Shown: positions 1 through 16,026 of the stretch, piece after piece
Layout: each line of letters opens with the position of its first letter
Numbering within the stretch: the first letter of the stretch is position 1
Assembly (NCBI RefSeq): GCF_021018895.1
Contig: NC_079377.1
Coordinates: forward strand, 12,920,501 to 12,984,500
Direction of reading: 5' to 3'
Length of the DNA: 64,000 nucleotides
Source of the DNA: Seriola aureovittata
Taxonomy: Eukaryota; Chordata; Actinopteri; Carangiformes; Carangidae
Translations under genes and position numbers: made by a program
The notes under the pieces: generated by a model
Seen by the model: only the letters and a program-made list of their open reading frames with translations
What the model was told of the DNA's origin: nothing
Databases searched by the model: none

Positions 1-2498
1 CACATAGTCCATGCCACATAGTACATGCAACATTCAATAAGACTATAAATGGTGGCCACTTTAAGTGAGATTGATTTAATGTGACATTTTGAGATCAGCA
101 GCGTCAGAAGTAGCATTCTAGGTTTTAAGAGTTTGATTCTGCTTAAAATCCAATTTTACATTCTGCCACAAATCACAAGGAAAAACACTAAATATATCAA
201 TGTTTGAGTATTAAAATTGATAGCTATTTTGCATTGAAATCACACAGGCCCTTGACAAAGACCTAGACCGAAGAATTAATCTTTGGTCGTATACTGTAGA
301 TTTTAATACTCATGATTCAGGCTTGCAAGTTGTTTTCTATCCAGCCAAAAGCAGGAAGTCCTGCATAATATGGAACTAGTCCTTTAATGAAGCATGTTGC
401 ATTCCTTAATGAGTCAACAAAGGAAACAATCTGTTTCTTGATCAAAGAGAAAATAACCTAAATATGAACTAAAATTAAGCCAGTAAAAAAACTTTTGAGG
501 TAATTTTATAGTGAACATTAGGGTCAACTAATGTTTATATTGTAGCTCATTAATGTTTTAGCAACTCTTTGCTCCTCATTTGCATGATGAATCTGTGTGC
601 TATGGTGCAGAGTGTCCACATTGGCTGTTGCTATGTTACCGAATCATAAGACGGAGGTTGGCATGGCATGGGTCTAAAAATGGCCTCTCCATCCTCTTCA
701 AGCCCTTCAATCAAACTGTAAAAAACTTCTTTTGTCAATTTAATGAATGAATTAATGAATGAATGAATATGTGTGGAGCAAAATAAAATACATCACAGAA
801 CTACATATTGCTCATGGAAGGATATTAGGGATATCTGTTTAGTCAAAAACAGAAATGTCTACAGTGATAAAGCAGCAATATCGAATTGTTTAATTGTTTC
901 TTTTGCTTCACTTGAAGCAGAGTAACAGCATGTAAAACCAAGGCTATAGCTTATGTCTACTTGCCATCCATGAACACAACAGGTTACAATAAATAGTATG
1001 TTCAGCAATAAGATATTAGTCCTACATAGCACATATACTGCAACACAGACCAATGAGGATAAACTAGAGATGTAGCTAAATTTATTATACTTCATACACT
1101 TAAATTTTCCTAACCTGGGCTCTTGTTACAAGACATTAAGAGTCTACAGCCATGCTATTGGCTCTGTCAGGCTCTACTTGGGCACAGTGGAGCTAAATGC
1201 TAAGCAAGTATAATGTTTACTATCGCCATCTTACATAGCATGTATGCATGGTAACATTTTTTAATTAGCACTAAACACAAAATACAGCAGAGACTGATGG
1301 AAACGTTAGTTTTGCAGATATTTGGTCATAAACCAAAGTACAGGATTAAATCACCTGATGTTGGTACTAGATGTAAGGTTATCAAACTATCCTCAAATTC
1401 ATCCTCCGGGGAACATGAATGCATGTACCAAATTTCACTGCAATCTAGATAATAGTAATCAAAATATATTAATCAAAAAAAGTCAACCTCATGGTGGTGA
1501 AGGAAGGGGGGGAAATCAAGAGATCACCAAGGCCTGTAGGATACATCATCTGGGAACCATGAATGTCAGAACCAAATATTGCGCGAATCCATCAAGTAGA
1601 TGCTTAGATATTTCACGGGTTAACTGAAATCTTTGACCCGCTAGTGGTGTTAGAGGAAGACATTTCAGTCTGCACCGAAGTGCTTGACTGACCAACAGAC
1701 CAGTGAGCCATTCCACCAGCATATACAAAATATCTTCCAATGGTTATATATGATCTGTTCTGCTAGCTCCTATAAATTATACCTCTTTAGCTATGCTATC
1801 AAAAATTATAATTCAGCTTCAACTCCCACCCTCCAGCCCAACACAGATATACACAACACAATGACGTTAGCCTTAAGTCAACAACTGCCTTTTAAATTAT
1901 TTGTTTTGAGAGGCCACACACACCAACTAACGTTAGAAGTTAGAGAAGTTTATTGGTCTCTTGTCGAAAACGGAAACTCCCACAGCAGTAGGGTCTCAGC
2001 CACTTCCTCAATGCAGTAATGCGCGCCCACAGGAGGTGATCTGAGAAAACAAGTGATCTAAATGTTAACTGAAAACATCCACCACGAGCATATGTCGCCC
2101 TCCCCCATCCAAAATACAGTATCATCACACGGGGACGCGCATTTCTGCAAACGGGATCTTTTGGCCGACGCAACGCCTAATGACACTCCCTTTAAAACAA
2201 GCACGGTGCCCTTTAAACAAACTAACGTTACGCCAGTAGATAACTAAAGTCTACAGTTCGGATTTAAAAACAATAAAAGCAGTACGGAAACACAAGAAGT
2301 AGCCTAGCACTGTCACAAACTGCAGCATTTAACTAACTGCTCAGGCTGCCTGCCGAGAGAAGGAAACAGCGGAGGACAAAAAAGTCGAGATGCCCCAAGT
2401 GAGTCCGGTAATAGATGGTTATTTACGCCGATAACGGCCACGCAGAGACGAAATTCAACCTGTAAAATTGTACAGTGTGTAACTGGTATTATCCTTAC
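1..2498 (-). other. Probable first intron of the LCOR-like gene
   Basis: This stretch lies 3' of the LCOR-like first exon on the minus strand and begins with that exon's splice donor (gtaagg, reverse complement at 2493-2498). I looked for the expected next coding exon of LCOR/LCORL and did not see it, so it probably lies beyond the left edge. The stretch holds a dispersed repeat (about 1140-1720), a short TGAATGAAT-type run near 741-768, and otherwise unremarkable AT-rich sequence. Confidence 0.55.
1140..1720 (+). repeat. Dispersed fish repeat, copy 1
   Basis: Recognisable phrases include 'gctaaatgctaagcaagtataatg', 'aattagcactaaacacaaa', 'ggtcataaaccaaag' and 'gtcaacctcatggtgg', followed by two related sub-blocks of the type 'gaaccatgaatgt...accaaat'. 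The same phrases recur at about 46340-46830 (same orientation) and at 2980-3200 (inverted). From memory this matches a very abundant percomorph interspersed repeat that I cannot name. Boundaries are approximate. The small reading frames across it are incidental. Confidence 0.7.
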
Positions 2499-2700
2499 CT
2501 ACACAGTGAATAAGTTTGTGTCGCCACGAGTCAAGTTCCTGCCGAAAGCCGCGCCTGTCGATTGTGCATTGCTGCCTTTTACACTGACTCGCCATTTTCT
2601 ATCGTTCTTGTCTGGCGGGCACTAGCACGGGAAGAGGAAGCGCTCTGCTCTGTGAACGCGCGCGCCTCTATGTCGGGGAGGAAGCCGCTCCAAAGGGAAA
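2340..2700 (-). promoter_or_regulatory. CpG-rich promoter and 5' UTR of the LCOR-like gene
   Basis: CpG dinucleotides are much denser here than in the flanking AT-rich DNA (for example around 2518-2560 and 2612-2690). The LCOR-like start codon sits inside it. On the minus strand the sequence at the start is AAAATGGCG, a YY1-type motif that in vertebrates often overlaps the start region of CpG-island genes. Upstream on the minus strand (2600-2700) lie further GC-rich blocks. The transcription start itself cannot be placed. Confidence 0.55.
2499..2595 (-). CDS. LCOR: LCOR/LCORL-type ligand-dependent corepressor, first coding exon (partial gene)
   Basis: The minus-strand ATG at 2593-2595 opens 32 codons plus one base, ending at a clean donor (gtaagg). 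The peptide contains RRGFRQELDSWRHKLIHCV, the hallmark N-terminus of the long LCOR/LCORL isoforms as I remember them. These are nuclear proteins that bind nuclear receptors and recruit CtBP/HDAC or PRC2-linked repression; their DNA-binding helix-turn-helix domain would be encoded by exons not in this window. Kozak context is good (A at -3, G at +4). LCOR is preferred over LCORL because LCOR is on human 10q24 near MORN4, ANKRD2 and HPS1. Only this exon is visible. Confidence 0.8.
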
Positions 2701-2979
2701 TGCTCATTGATTTCATTCAGAGTAACCCAACCAAATAGACCTACTAAATCAGTCAGCCAGTAACTGACATACGAATAAGTGAATAAATAAATAATATTTT
2801 CCTACCGATTTAAACATTGACATCAAATGCGTTCCCTCTTAAATAGAAACGTGGGGTGGTTTATACCAAAGTGGGACCCTGGGGGTAGGTTTACTATTTG
2901 GCAAATAGTATGTGGTAATTTGTTTAATTGGCTAAAATATTGTGAAATCGTTGCACCTAAAGATAGATCCTGGATTTTT

Positions 2980-3200
2980 AACCAGTGCTTTCGGCATGGC
3001 TCTGGTGATGAAAACTGCTGGATGGATTGTCATGAAATTCTGCACAGACAGTCATGGTTCCCAGAGAATGCATGCAACTGACTTTAGTGATCCACCAACT
3101 TTTCGTCCAGCGCCACCACGACGTTGTCATGTGTGGTTTTGAGTAAAATGGCTTAAACACTGTTGAATTGATTGCAGTGAAATTTGCTATTCGATTCATT
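2980..3200 (-). repeat. Dispersed fish repeat, copy 2 (inverted fragment)
   Basis: The plus strand reads 'gatggattgtcatgaaattctgcaca...catggttcccagagaatg...'; its reverse complement gives the 'gggaaccatgactgtctgtgcagaatttcatgacaatcc' block seen in copies 1 and 3. It is a truncated, inverted copy between the LCOR-like and MORN4 promoters. Ends are approximate. Confidence 0.6.
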
Positions 3201-3999
3201 CTCCCCTTAGTATGCATTGTGATCAGTTTGGTGACTGATCACTTCATTTTTCATCTTGCACCACAATTAGGTCAACATTTAAATTTGTTCAATGATTTGG
3301 TTAATGAACAAACGAACAACATAACTAATGGCATTCATGAGCCTTAACTGTAGGCCTACTTTATGTTTTGTGCCAACTGGCAAATGTTAAAATGGTAGAC
3401 TAAGATGGAGAACATAGTGGAATCCAACAAAAGGTGTGGGGTGAGGGGGTTTTTACAATGTCTCTCCACCATCTTTTCTGTAGTATATTGGTGCTTTAAT
3501 TGGATTTTCAAGAAGAGGAACAATCTACAGTAGTACAGTACAGTAGTATCTATCCTGCTTAGCCCCATGCACAAACAAAATAAGTACTATTCCTGACAAC
3601 TGCCATGCTATTTATGACATTTTCTCTGACCTAAGCTAAAATGTAATCTTGTTGGAGGGGAAAAACGTTTTCATGCCTATGTGCAGAATCCTCACACCAC
3701 CAATCATTAATAGTAAGAAGAAATATAATATCGTGTATATATTGCATATTATTAATCACCACATCTTTAATTATATTTTACAATACAGTCTATGGCCTAC
3801 ACAATACACATAATGTAGCTTCTTCGACTATAGACAAATTAAACTGTGGGCTTCCCTGTCAGCTGAGTGCTTCAAGAAGCTTCAGAAAATGCCCCACAGC
3901 CTTTTATAAATATGTCTGCCACTGTCTGTAAGCTGTGGCACACTAGGCCAATCAGAGAAAGTTTTCAATGAGAGTCAACAACAGTCATGCAATGAAACA

Positions 4000-4114
4000 G
4001 CGCGGCGGTCAGGCTGCAATGATGCTGTTGTAATGCTGCCTTCAGGAGCCGTCGGAGTTATTGCAATCCAGAGCTGAAGCGCGCTTGAACGTCACCACGA
4101 ACACGACAACAGAG
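4000..4114 (+). promoter_or_regulatory. MORN4: Likely MORN4 promoter and non-coding first exon
   Basis: A locally CpG-containing stretch ends in AACAGAG followed by gtaaac, a usable donor at 4115. The first coding MORN4 exon begins after an acceptor (aaaacag at 5364-5370) six bases before the ATG, so an upstream non-coding exon is required, and this is the best candidate. It lies about 1.4 kb from the LCOR-like promoter, with the two genes diverging. The start of the exon is not determined. Confidence 0.4.
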
Positions 4115-7815
<3,701 letters not shown>

Positions 7816-10800
7816 CCGCCATGGACCCTGATGGAGACACAGTCAGGGATCCAGCACCATCCAGGAGGGCCTCAGGGATGTGTACTTGTATACTCCCCTC
7901 CAGCTCTTCTCTCTGTGTCTTTCTCTCCTTTTTGAGCATCAGTCTCTTGTTTCTTTTTCTGCATATTCCTTGCTTTGTCCTCACTGTAGCTTGGAATGCA
8001 CGTGCAATTTGACCAAACAAATGGCTTTCTATATGACTGACTTGAAATGCACAACACCATGAAGCACACCTTTAATTTCACACGTCACAAAAACAGCAAA
8101 TGCTGCTGTTTTCTCTTGTTCTGCTTCTTGTACTCATAAACAGTGTCTTAGTGTTTTACAATAGTTAGCTTTCATACATCAAAATAACTGAATATGGGAG
8201 AACTCTTCTTACTATGTTACTGCACATCTGGTAATTTGGAGAGGTTTTGTCTCCTGATTTAGGAGGAGGTGTAAAATAAGTCTGTATTAAGAAGACTTTA
8301 GCTACTAACTAGATAACATCACTTAAGAAATGCTGCAAGCCATTACATCAGAGTACCCTGTGGACTTTGACCACTGGTAGCTCTATGGAGTATTGTTGGT
8401 GTGTTGAGTCCCCATTTTGTTTTTATAATATATGGGCATGCACGTGTGCAAGCATGTGGGCAACACGACACACATTCTTGCTGAAGTTTTCACGCTGTTC
8501 TGCTGATGGACAGTTGGCGGTGGTAAGGAACATAGTAGTGTAGAAATGCCTCCACAAAGCCAGTGAAGAAGACTGTAAGCTAGCATACATGGATCACAAC
8601 AATGCAGTGCAAAAAATATTTGGCCTCGCAAGGGGGTTTTAATAATAAGGAAATGCATTCAACATATTTGTCAGGCCTCAAAGATCCACACCATGCGTTT
8701 TGGTCAAATACAGTGAATGTAAACGTAACTTTTGTTTGTTTACAAACACGCTCCACGGGGCACCTTTAAAATCAAATCTCAATTAACAATGCTGCTGCAA
8801 ACTATTATTCAAGGAATGCAATCTGACACTGGTGTTTCTCTTCTCAGAAGATCAGTATTCACATTTGCCTTAAAAAGTTCAAGGGTGTCCATCTGAAAAT
8901 CAGATGAAGCACAGCGCCCTCTCCTCCCCTTCTCCCTTCTGCACCATTTGCCCTAAGGTGTCTGTCAGCCTAATGAATTTTTGGTCTGCTTGAAGATTGC
9001 CTTCACTCAGAGAGACACGTTGCTAAGCTGGTGCTGAATTTCAGCTCCCATCACTCACAAGTCCAGCAGCTCTCCTCTCTCCAATAAACCTCCCCCTCCC
9101 AGTGGAAATCATTGGAGAGGAGATTTAACCCAGTTGGATAATTCTCTTTAAGGTTTTCCCTGTCTAACCTGAATACCTGGATGACTGGACATCCTCAAAG
9201 TTGATAAATAATTATGATTAAATGCATTAAATTAGGGACATATATCTTAATTGAGGCAGCTGAATGAAATTATTTATAAATCAGATATATATTTACGAGT
9301 ATGTAATTCGAATGTATGTGTTTTTCTGTGAGGTGTATAGATATTCATTGTTACTGATTGTGTTTTCACCGACCTTTCAAATGAATTAAGAGCTAATTCT
9401 TTGATTGGTGGGGTAGAAAATTGTGTCACTGGGTTATTTTAACACAGTGTGATGTTAAGAATTTATTAACCATTTTAGCCAATCACAGGTATTCTATGAT
9501 TACAGATTGATTCAGCGTACTTGAACTGTTAATAGGCCTTAAAAAGCATATGTAGACGTAGCTTGTCTAGGGTTGCTTACATAGCACTTCAACCAAAGAC
9601 AATCAAATGATATTATAGGTGAGGAAGCCTGGAACATGTGTTATTTCTTACAGCTGAACAATAAAGACAAATCAATAAGGACAAATCCACCTGGGGCTTT
9701 AGTGCACAAGAAAAACAAAAGGACCGAAGATTAAACAGGGAATTGATATGAGATTCTGTTGTAAATATTCCTTAAATCTCTAACTTGGATTATTTGCAGT
9801 TACTGATTTTCATTGTTGTTACAGTGTATGAATAGAAGAAAAAAAAAATCAATACTCAGTATTATGAGCCCATACTGTTGCTTGCTGTGAATACCCCTTT
9901 TGGTACGGTAGTGTGCTGCAAAGCATAATCTGAAAGAATTAAGGTAGCAGAACAGCAGACCAGTGCATGCGTCAGTACCGCTATTTACAAGCACACAATG
10001 ATACTTTAATGTTTGCTGTATGTGCACAGTGTGTAATATGCTGTATTTCAAACCATGTAATAGTATTTTCCTTTCCACTATGTTGGAGACAACACCTGCT
10101 CAAGCCTTCTTTGCCTACACACTCCTGCCCGAGTGAAATTGAATACAGTGGAATACTAAATCCATTTCCAACTGGAAACAAATGGTGCTTCAAAAGCGTG
10201 CCTGTCCAGACTTTCACCTGCCTGGAAAATATCATTGCCATGGTTACCTTTTTTTTCAGTAACAATATAATGTTGCTTTGAGTGCTCTTAGAGAAAACTA
10301 CCACACAGTATCCTCTCATCCTACTGGAATAGGTCTGAGTATGTATCACAAACAGTTGATGTGTTTATTAAAGCCTTGTGTTGAAAAAGAAACAGCTTTT
10401 TCTTTGGGTATCACAGCACTGGGTTTGGACATAGAGACATAAAAAGAAGTACATTTACTGAAAAATGTACAGCCATTTATGATGTTCTAACACAGAGGCT
10501 GAAATCTGCAACATTTGCAGCTGAATGAGGAAGTTTAACCGTTTCATGAATAAACAGGTTCCTCTGGTTTTTGGCTGCTACACAGTATGAAGCACAAGCC
10601 TGCAGTTTCCCCATCCCCCTTCTCATTCTACACCACTCCAGCTCTCTGCAACATCACAGCGCAGCAGCACACTGCCTGTAGTTCACATGGAATAAAACAC
10701 GACACAACCAAAGCTGTAAAACATGCATGAGTCCGACAGATTTAAGAGGGGAATCTGCTTTCCTTTCTGATACATGACCTATACTACATTGAAAATATAC

Positions 10801-11856
10801 GGTAGTATCTCTGTTAGGGTCAGGTTGAGAAAATACACTTAAATATAGTGTGTATAACCTTGTATTGTTCATGGCATGTGTCTCCACTGCAGTCCCTGAT
10901 AGTTAAACAGCCTCGCTTGGAACAGGAAGTATTGTACATGGCTGATAATGTATCTGATGAGTTGTCTACAATGAACACATTGGTATTTAACAGATGACTG
11001 TAACTGCATGCTTTTCAAAACAGCACTTTGCATTCACATTATGAAAAATACAGCAGCACAACATTTGTTGAACAAAATGTGCTCACAAACTGAATAGCTG
11101 TATGTATAATGACTAACCGTACATAAACAACCTCATTGTAAACAGGAGAGCAGGAGGTTCGTTTCCCCGGCCTGAATGAGCAACCTCCCTCAGGAACATT
11201 TGAGCCACTGATGATAGAAGGAAAATATGTCCACTGAGCCCCCCTTGAATCCCTGACTTTAGCGGGGGGCATACCAGCCATCTCTGCTATCGTCAGCTGA
11301 CATCTCAAACACAGTCCTTCTGTGTGCTCTGGCCTTGTCTTTCGCCTCGATAAAACAAGGACCTCTTGATGTAAATTCAAACGCAGCTTCTGTGTAACAC
11401 CATCTATTAATATTAATTAACTTCCAAAGGCATCACTAATCAGATATGAAACATCCATGAGAGTGCTCCTAAGATCATAATGCTCTTTAGAAGCGAATGC
11501 CAAAGCTCAAGCTTAGCTAAAGGTTGGAGAAATGCCGCTATGTTTCCTCAGTCTTGTGTCTTTTTAAGATAAGCAGATCATTTTGAATCCATCACATCCT
11601 GGATGACATTTTCTAGTGTCAGAGATCAGAGTTATCTCAGAGGTTAACAGCCATGTCCTGGAAAGGCAGATTTTGAGCACATCACATGGCTTCATGTCCA
11701 AAATATATAGCCCTATTGCATATACTCCAATATAATGTACTCAGCCCTAAAGAGGAATTACAGAATGTATTTTCAACCTGAGACAGATAGTCAAAGCAAG
11801 TGACATTATAAAGAATAAACTGTAAGATTAAATGTACAGCTTTAACTCTGCATTAT
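7816..11856. other. Convergent intergenic region between MORN4 and the ankyrin-repeat gene
   Basis: MORN4 (plus) and the ANKRD2-like gene (minus) end towards each other here. The left part should include the MORN4 3' UTR, with AATAAA at 9083-9088 and 9660-9665. A fragment near 8690-8770 ending 'acgctccacggggcacctttaaa' resembles a common fish interspersed repeat. Reading frames in 8383-11380 have no recognisable domains or splice support. I see no further gene. Confidence 0.5.
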
Positions 11857-14677
11857 TCACTCTTTGGTACTGGTGTTTTCAGGCAGCACCAGTCCCACTT
11901 CCCTCAGCTTCTCCATGCTCTGCAGGGTCTCCATGATGTCAAACTGCCATTCTTTTACCTGCTGCACTGCTGTCACTCCCTCCTGTAACACAGTTCATAC
12001 TGTCAGGAAATATGCTTATTCGCTTTCTTGTCAAAAGTTGAATGAGAGAATCAACAGTTCTCTCGTATTCGTACATCAAATATCTGGCTGCAGTCACCAG
12101 GCAGCAGCTTTTCTTTCTTGTTTAAAAATTATATATGTATATATTTTTTGGGCATTGTCCCATTAATTTACAATGAAGAGAAGGTGGGAAACAAGGTGGG
12201 AGAGGGTTTTGACACACAAAGTTTACTGGCTTTAAAAGGGTCAAGTTGCAAGTTTTTACATGAGCGTATGTGTTGGATTGTCTCTTGGCAGAGACTGTGC
12301 TCCACCATGAAATGGTCTGGTCCACATCCCCTTGTGAAGCTGTGAATTGTTGTTTTCATACTTTGGCTTATGTATGGATTAAAAAACAAGCCATAACATA
12401 GTAATTACTGAGCTTTAGCTGTTCTGGCGTGTTTTCAGTCTTAATGCTAAGCTAACCTACAGTGGCTGAAGCATCATATTTAACTTACAAAATTAACTCT
12501 CGGGGTAAAAAGGGTAACTCTTGGGGAAAAAAGGTATAAAATGTGCAGCCAAAAATGTCAAACTATTCCTTTAAATTTATCTTCAAGCTAAACTAGACAT
12601 GCACAACAGGAAAAAAAAAAAACTCACATGATTTTTTATTTTTGTGTCAGCTCCTGCAAATATAAGCAGCTTCGCTATCTTGTATCTGTTGAGACGCACA
12701 GCATCGTGTAGAGCAGTGTCCCCTTCCTGAGCGTGGAAAAAAATGTCTTAATGATAATAAATAAATTATAGAAATTATGAAACATGGAAGTTAAAACACT
12801 GTTCAGCTGCTTCCTACCCTGTCTCTGCAGTTGATTTTGGCACCACAGGACAGCAGATACTCCACAATGGTGGTGTGGCCTGTTCTTGTGGCCACATGCA
12901 GAGGAGTGCTGTACAACTGCAGTGTGGACATTGACATACACTGTTAGTGTGTTACTTGTATGTAAATCCACATGCAACTGGCAAACTGTATATCAGTATA
13001 ACAGTATGTCACAGACACACAAGTATTTGTCCCTGAGTGGAGTTATATTTAACTTGGTTATATTTATCTTGGTACAAATATAGGCACAAATAAAATGCAC
13101 ACCTTATCTCTGACGTTCAGGTCATCCCCATGGCTCTTCAGGGCTTTGACAACTTCCAGGCTTCCACCTCTGCAGGCCCAGTGTATGGCCCTGGAGCCCA
13201 GCTGAAACAAAGTAAGAGGGGCCCCATCCTATTAGTAATGCTGACTTCAGGGCACCAGAAGTTTGAGCTTTAGTATGTGAAGATAATCTCATCATAATCT
13301 TTACACACAAGCAATGTGCCTGTATGTCTTACTCGATCTTTGAAGTTGACGTCAGCTCCTTTTTCTAAAAGACTTTGGACAACTGTGGCGTGTCCTTCCA
13401 GAGAGGCACGATGCAGCGCTGTCCTCTTCAACTGGAAAATTTAAAGATGCTCTATGTAGAAATGATTTGTTGCGGTGTGTCGTAGATTTATCTGTGCTGA
13501 AAGGGAAAGCATACCTCATCATGGACATTAGGGTTCCCACCATCAGCCAGATATTTGTCTATCACATTCAGTTTGCCTTGAGTGGCTGCATTCATGAATT
13601 CTGCAGGATCCACATGCCCCACCTGTCAGAGCAGAAACATGCACACGTGCAAACATACACACAGAAGAGGGACAGGAGAGACAGAGATTCAGTTTTCATA
13701 TCTCCTTGTGCACATCACCATTAGGTTTCTGAAAATTGTAGCTCACCACAGGGATCTCTGTAGACAACCCGGGTGAGTATGTTGTCTTAATCTTTTTTTT
13801 CCTTTTGCACAGCTCCGTGATATTTTCTTCTCCACTCAGGTCCACAATCTCACAGTGTAGGTCTGAGGCAATCATCCTCACTCTCTCCTCTGCCTGAAAG
13901 TGACAGAAACAAAAATAATGTAGAAAACAGTATTAGAAAAGCTAGGTGGTAGAGGTACTATTGGCTTGTGAAGCAGAGCACTGCCAAATAGGCTAAGGGC
14001 TGTTGAGAGTCAGGAATGACGGTGTTAATGTCAAAATAAATTCACAGCATAGTGCAAGTTAGGCATGGTCATAACAAAAGTAATGTTCCCAATAAACTGC
14101 CAATAAACTGCCTCTCATGTTCTAAGTTAAATATAACTCCACTCAGGGAAAACGTATATGGTTAGGGTGGAAAAGAAAATCATCTAACTGCAAGCAATTT
14201 CATATTAAGTGACACAGCGGTCCTTCGTTTGCATGCCTGGTGGTATGTGTTTTCCATTATATCTGCAAATGAATGTTGAAGTGAGCCGGCAGACATTTTC
14301 GCTTCATGTTCACGGGCTTAACTTCAGTGCTGACACGTTTTCTGGGACACAACTCATTCACGCACATGTCTTAACATAAATTATCTATTCACGTTTTCAT
14401 GAATGAGGCCTTTTCCACGTGTGATGTGGTAACAATAACATTGGGTATTATTTGAGTATTATTGCTGCTGTGATGAATAAAGTTCCCCTTGTGCTGAGTG
14501 ATTAATGATTATTATCACCTAATGTCTAAAATTCCGATATAAATAGAAAATCATCACAAATGTCACACTGGGAACATCAGTATGTCTCTCACCTACCTGA
14601 GCTTTCTTTTCTACTTCTGCTTTCAGGTCCATCACACTGGCTGCCCACTGCACAACCTCTTCCATCTCTGTTTGCAT
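11857..14677 (-). CDS. ANKRD2: Muscle ankyrin-repeat protein, ANKRD2-like
   Basis: Eight coding exons in transcript order: 14597-14677, 13747-13893, 13515-13622, 13333-13431, 13103-13201, 12818-12916, 12628-12726 and 11857-11982; about 285 residues. The N-terminal part is predicted helical. A basic nuclear-targeting-like KRKKKIK at about residues 57-63 follows ENITEL, as in the MARP family (ANKRD1/2/23). Ankyrin repeats run from about residue 80 to 245; four successive exons are exactly 99 bp, one 33-residue repeat each, with cores [33 protein letters not shown] and [13 protein letters not shown]. The family acts at the sarcomeric I-band with titin N2A and in the nucleus under mechanical stress. 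ANKRD2 is preferred over ANKRD1 by neighbourhood (MORN4), not by a tree. The start is uncertain: a polypyrimidine tract and 'aaacag' precede the second ATG (14663-14665), so an upstream exon could supply the true N-terminus. Confidence 0.9.
12400..12575 (+). repeat. Dispersed fish repeat in an ANKRD2-like intron
   Basis: Phrases such as 'cagtcttaatgctaagctaacc' and 'aatgtcaaactattccttt' match a short interspersed element common in percomorph genomes, recalled but not named. A related fragment in the opposite orientation ('gttaacttagcttagcacaaagac') lies near 19750-19880 in an HPS1 intron. Ends are approximate. Confidence 0.55.
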
Positions 14678-15599
14678 AAAGTGGACAAAGATAGAAAGGA
14701 AAAAAAACTGTCAATAAAGTAATTTTGAACTTTTGAAATCTTAGCAGTATATAACAAAAGTATAACAAACAAGTTTAACAAAAGAGGAGTGGCGGATAAC
14801 TCGGCAGTTGACTGTGTGTCACTTTATACAGAAGTTCTGCATGCCCAGTGGCTTCCTGACAGGAATGACGGGTTCGTGGCGGGACATTGTGTTACCCTAA
14901 CAAACAGGTGTGTGTGCACTTTGTGTGTGTGTGTGTGTAAGCATGTATGTTTTTGAGTACTTGCCAGCTCTACTCTTTCTCCCCCTCTCTCTCTTTCCCT
15001 CCCCCTATTTTGCTCTCTGTCATGCACACACGCGAACGCAAACACAAAAAAACACACACACACACACATTCATATACAAGTAAGTCCAAACTTTCAGGCA
15101 TGTCAAGCCCAGGTCATAAGCAGAGGGAACATTCACTCCACAAGCTCCATGGTTTCACTCACTCTGCTACAGTGTGTACATCTCTTTTACAGGAGTACAA
15201 CCCTCATAAACACACTGTTTTAGGGGATTATCTTATTTATTATGGTTTCATTATTGTCAAGTGATACCTTGTAAATGTGTTTGATAGCACACCAGCAATC
15301 ACTCACTGTCCAGCCTCAGCTTTTGGAATTTTTCCATTAAAGTAAACCATTTTGTAGGTACATCAGACTATACAAACATACATACAGTAGATATACTGTA
15401 CATGCAGCTTGTCAGCCAGTGTGTCTTTTTCATGTTTTTTTCTCACACTGACATCTGGACACTTCCCCTTTCTTGCAGTCCATTCTTTAGTGCAGCTTTT
15501 TTCTATGCTATAGATGGACATTTGGTCACACACTCACACTTATTTACAGGCATTCCTGCCGGAGTGTGACTGAGTGGCGCGTTAATGGTTAACCAGTGT
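14678..15599. other. Head-to-head region between the ANKRD2-like and sialyltransferase genes
   Basis: The two genes diverge across this roughly 0.9 kb stretch, which should carry the ANKRD2-like promoter. It contains two short (TG)/(CA) tracts at about 14920-14940 and 15050-15070, and T-rich sequence just upstream of the ANKRD2-like start. I could not identify a convincing TATA box, MEF2 site or CArG box for a muscle promoter. The reading frame at 14824-15069 is a low-complexity artefact. Confidence 0.4.
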
Positions 15600-15749
15600 G
15601 ATTGGGGAAAGTGGTAGCGTTCAGCTGGGTAGCAAGCAGCAGCAGCCATTTTAGCTCTACAGGACATGCCTCTTGCTGCTTTCCCATCAGACATGGAGCA
15701 CAGGCGAAGAGACAGTTGATTATCATCTCACGTCCCTGCCAGGCTGGCT
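15600..15749 (+). other. Probable non-coding first exon of the sialyltransferase gene
   Basis: The sequence ends GGCTGGCT followed by gtaagt, a near-consensus donor at 15750. Its only short ATG frame stops after a few codons. The coding start at 16027 is preceded by acceptor-like 'ggttcag' (ending 16012) and 'gtacag' (ending 16021), consistent with a spliced 5' UTR. The exon's 5' end is a guess. Confidence 0.4.
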
Positions 15750-16026
15750 GTAAGTTACATTGTTCACCTTACTCAAAATTATGTTCCTCTTGATGCTTTA
15801 GTGCATGGAAACTATTTGAAAAGACAGTGTTTGTTTACATTTGGTAGTGTAATAGGTAACATGGTTGTAACAAAGCTCCATAAATACTTTTATGTCGTTA
15901 TTAAAAAGTTTGCCTTAATTACAGGGAGAAGCAATATTAGCTCATAACATTTTTTTAGATTTTAAGATTAAAATCCCTTCTGTGAGTTCAGCAGTGTGTC
16001 TGTGTGGTTCAGGTTGTACAGGTGCC

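Noticed and set aside
2390..2398. ATG CCC CAA followed by a perfect gtgagt donor on the plus strand, possibly a first exon of another gene
   Set aside because: Joining it to the MORN4 coding exon gives a stop after a few codons, and no other plus-strand partner exon was found. It could be an upstream-ORF exon, but there is no support.
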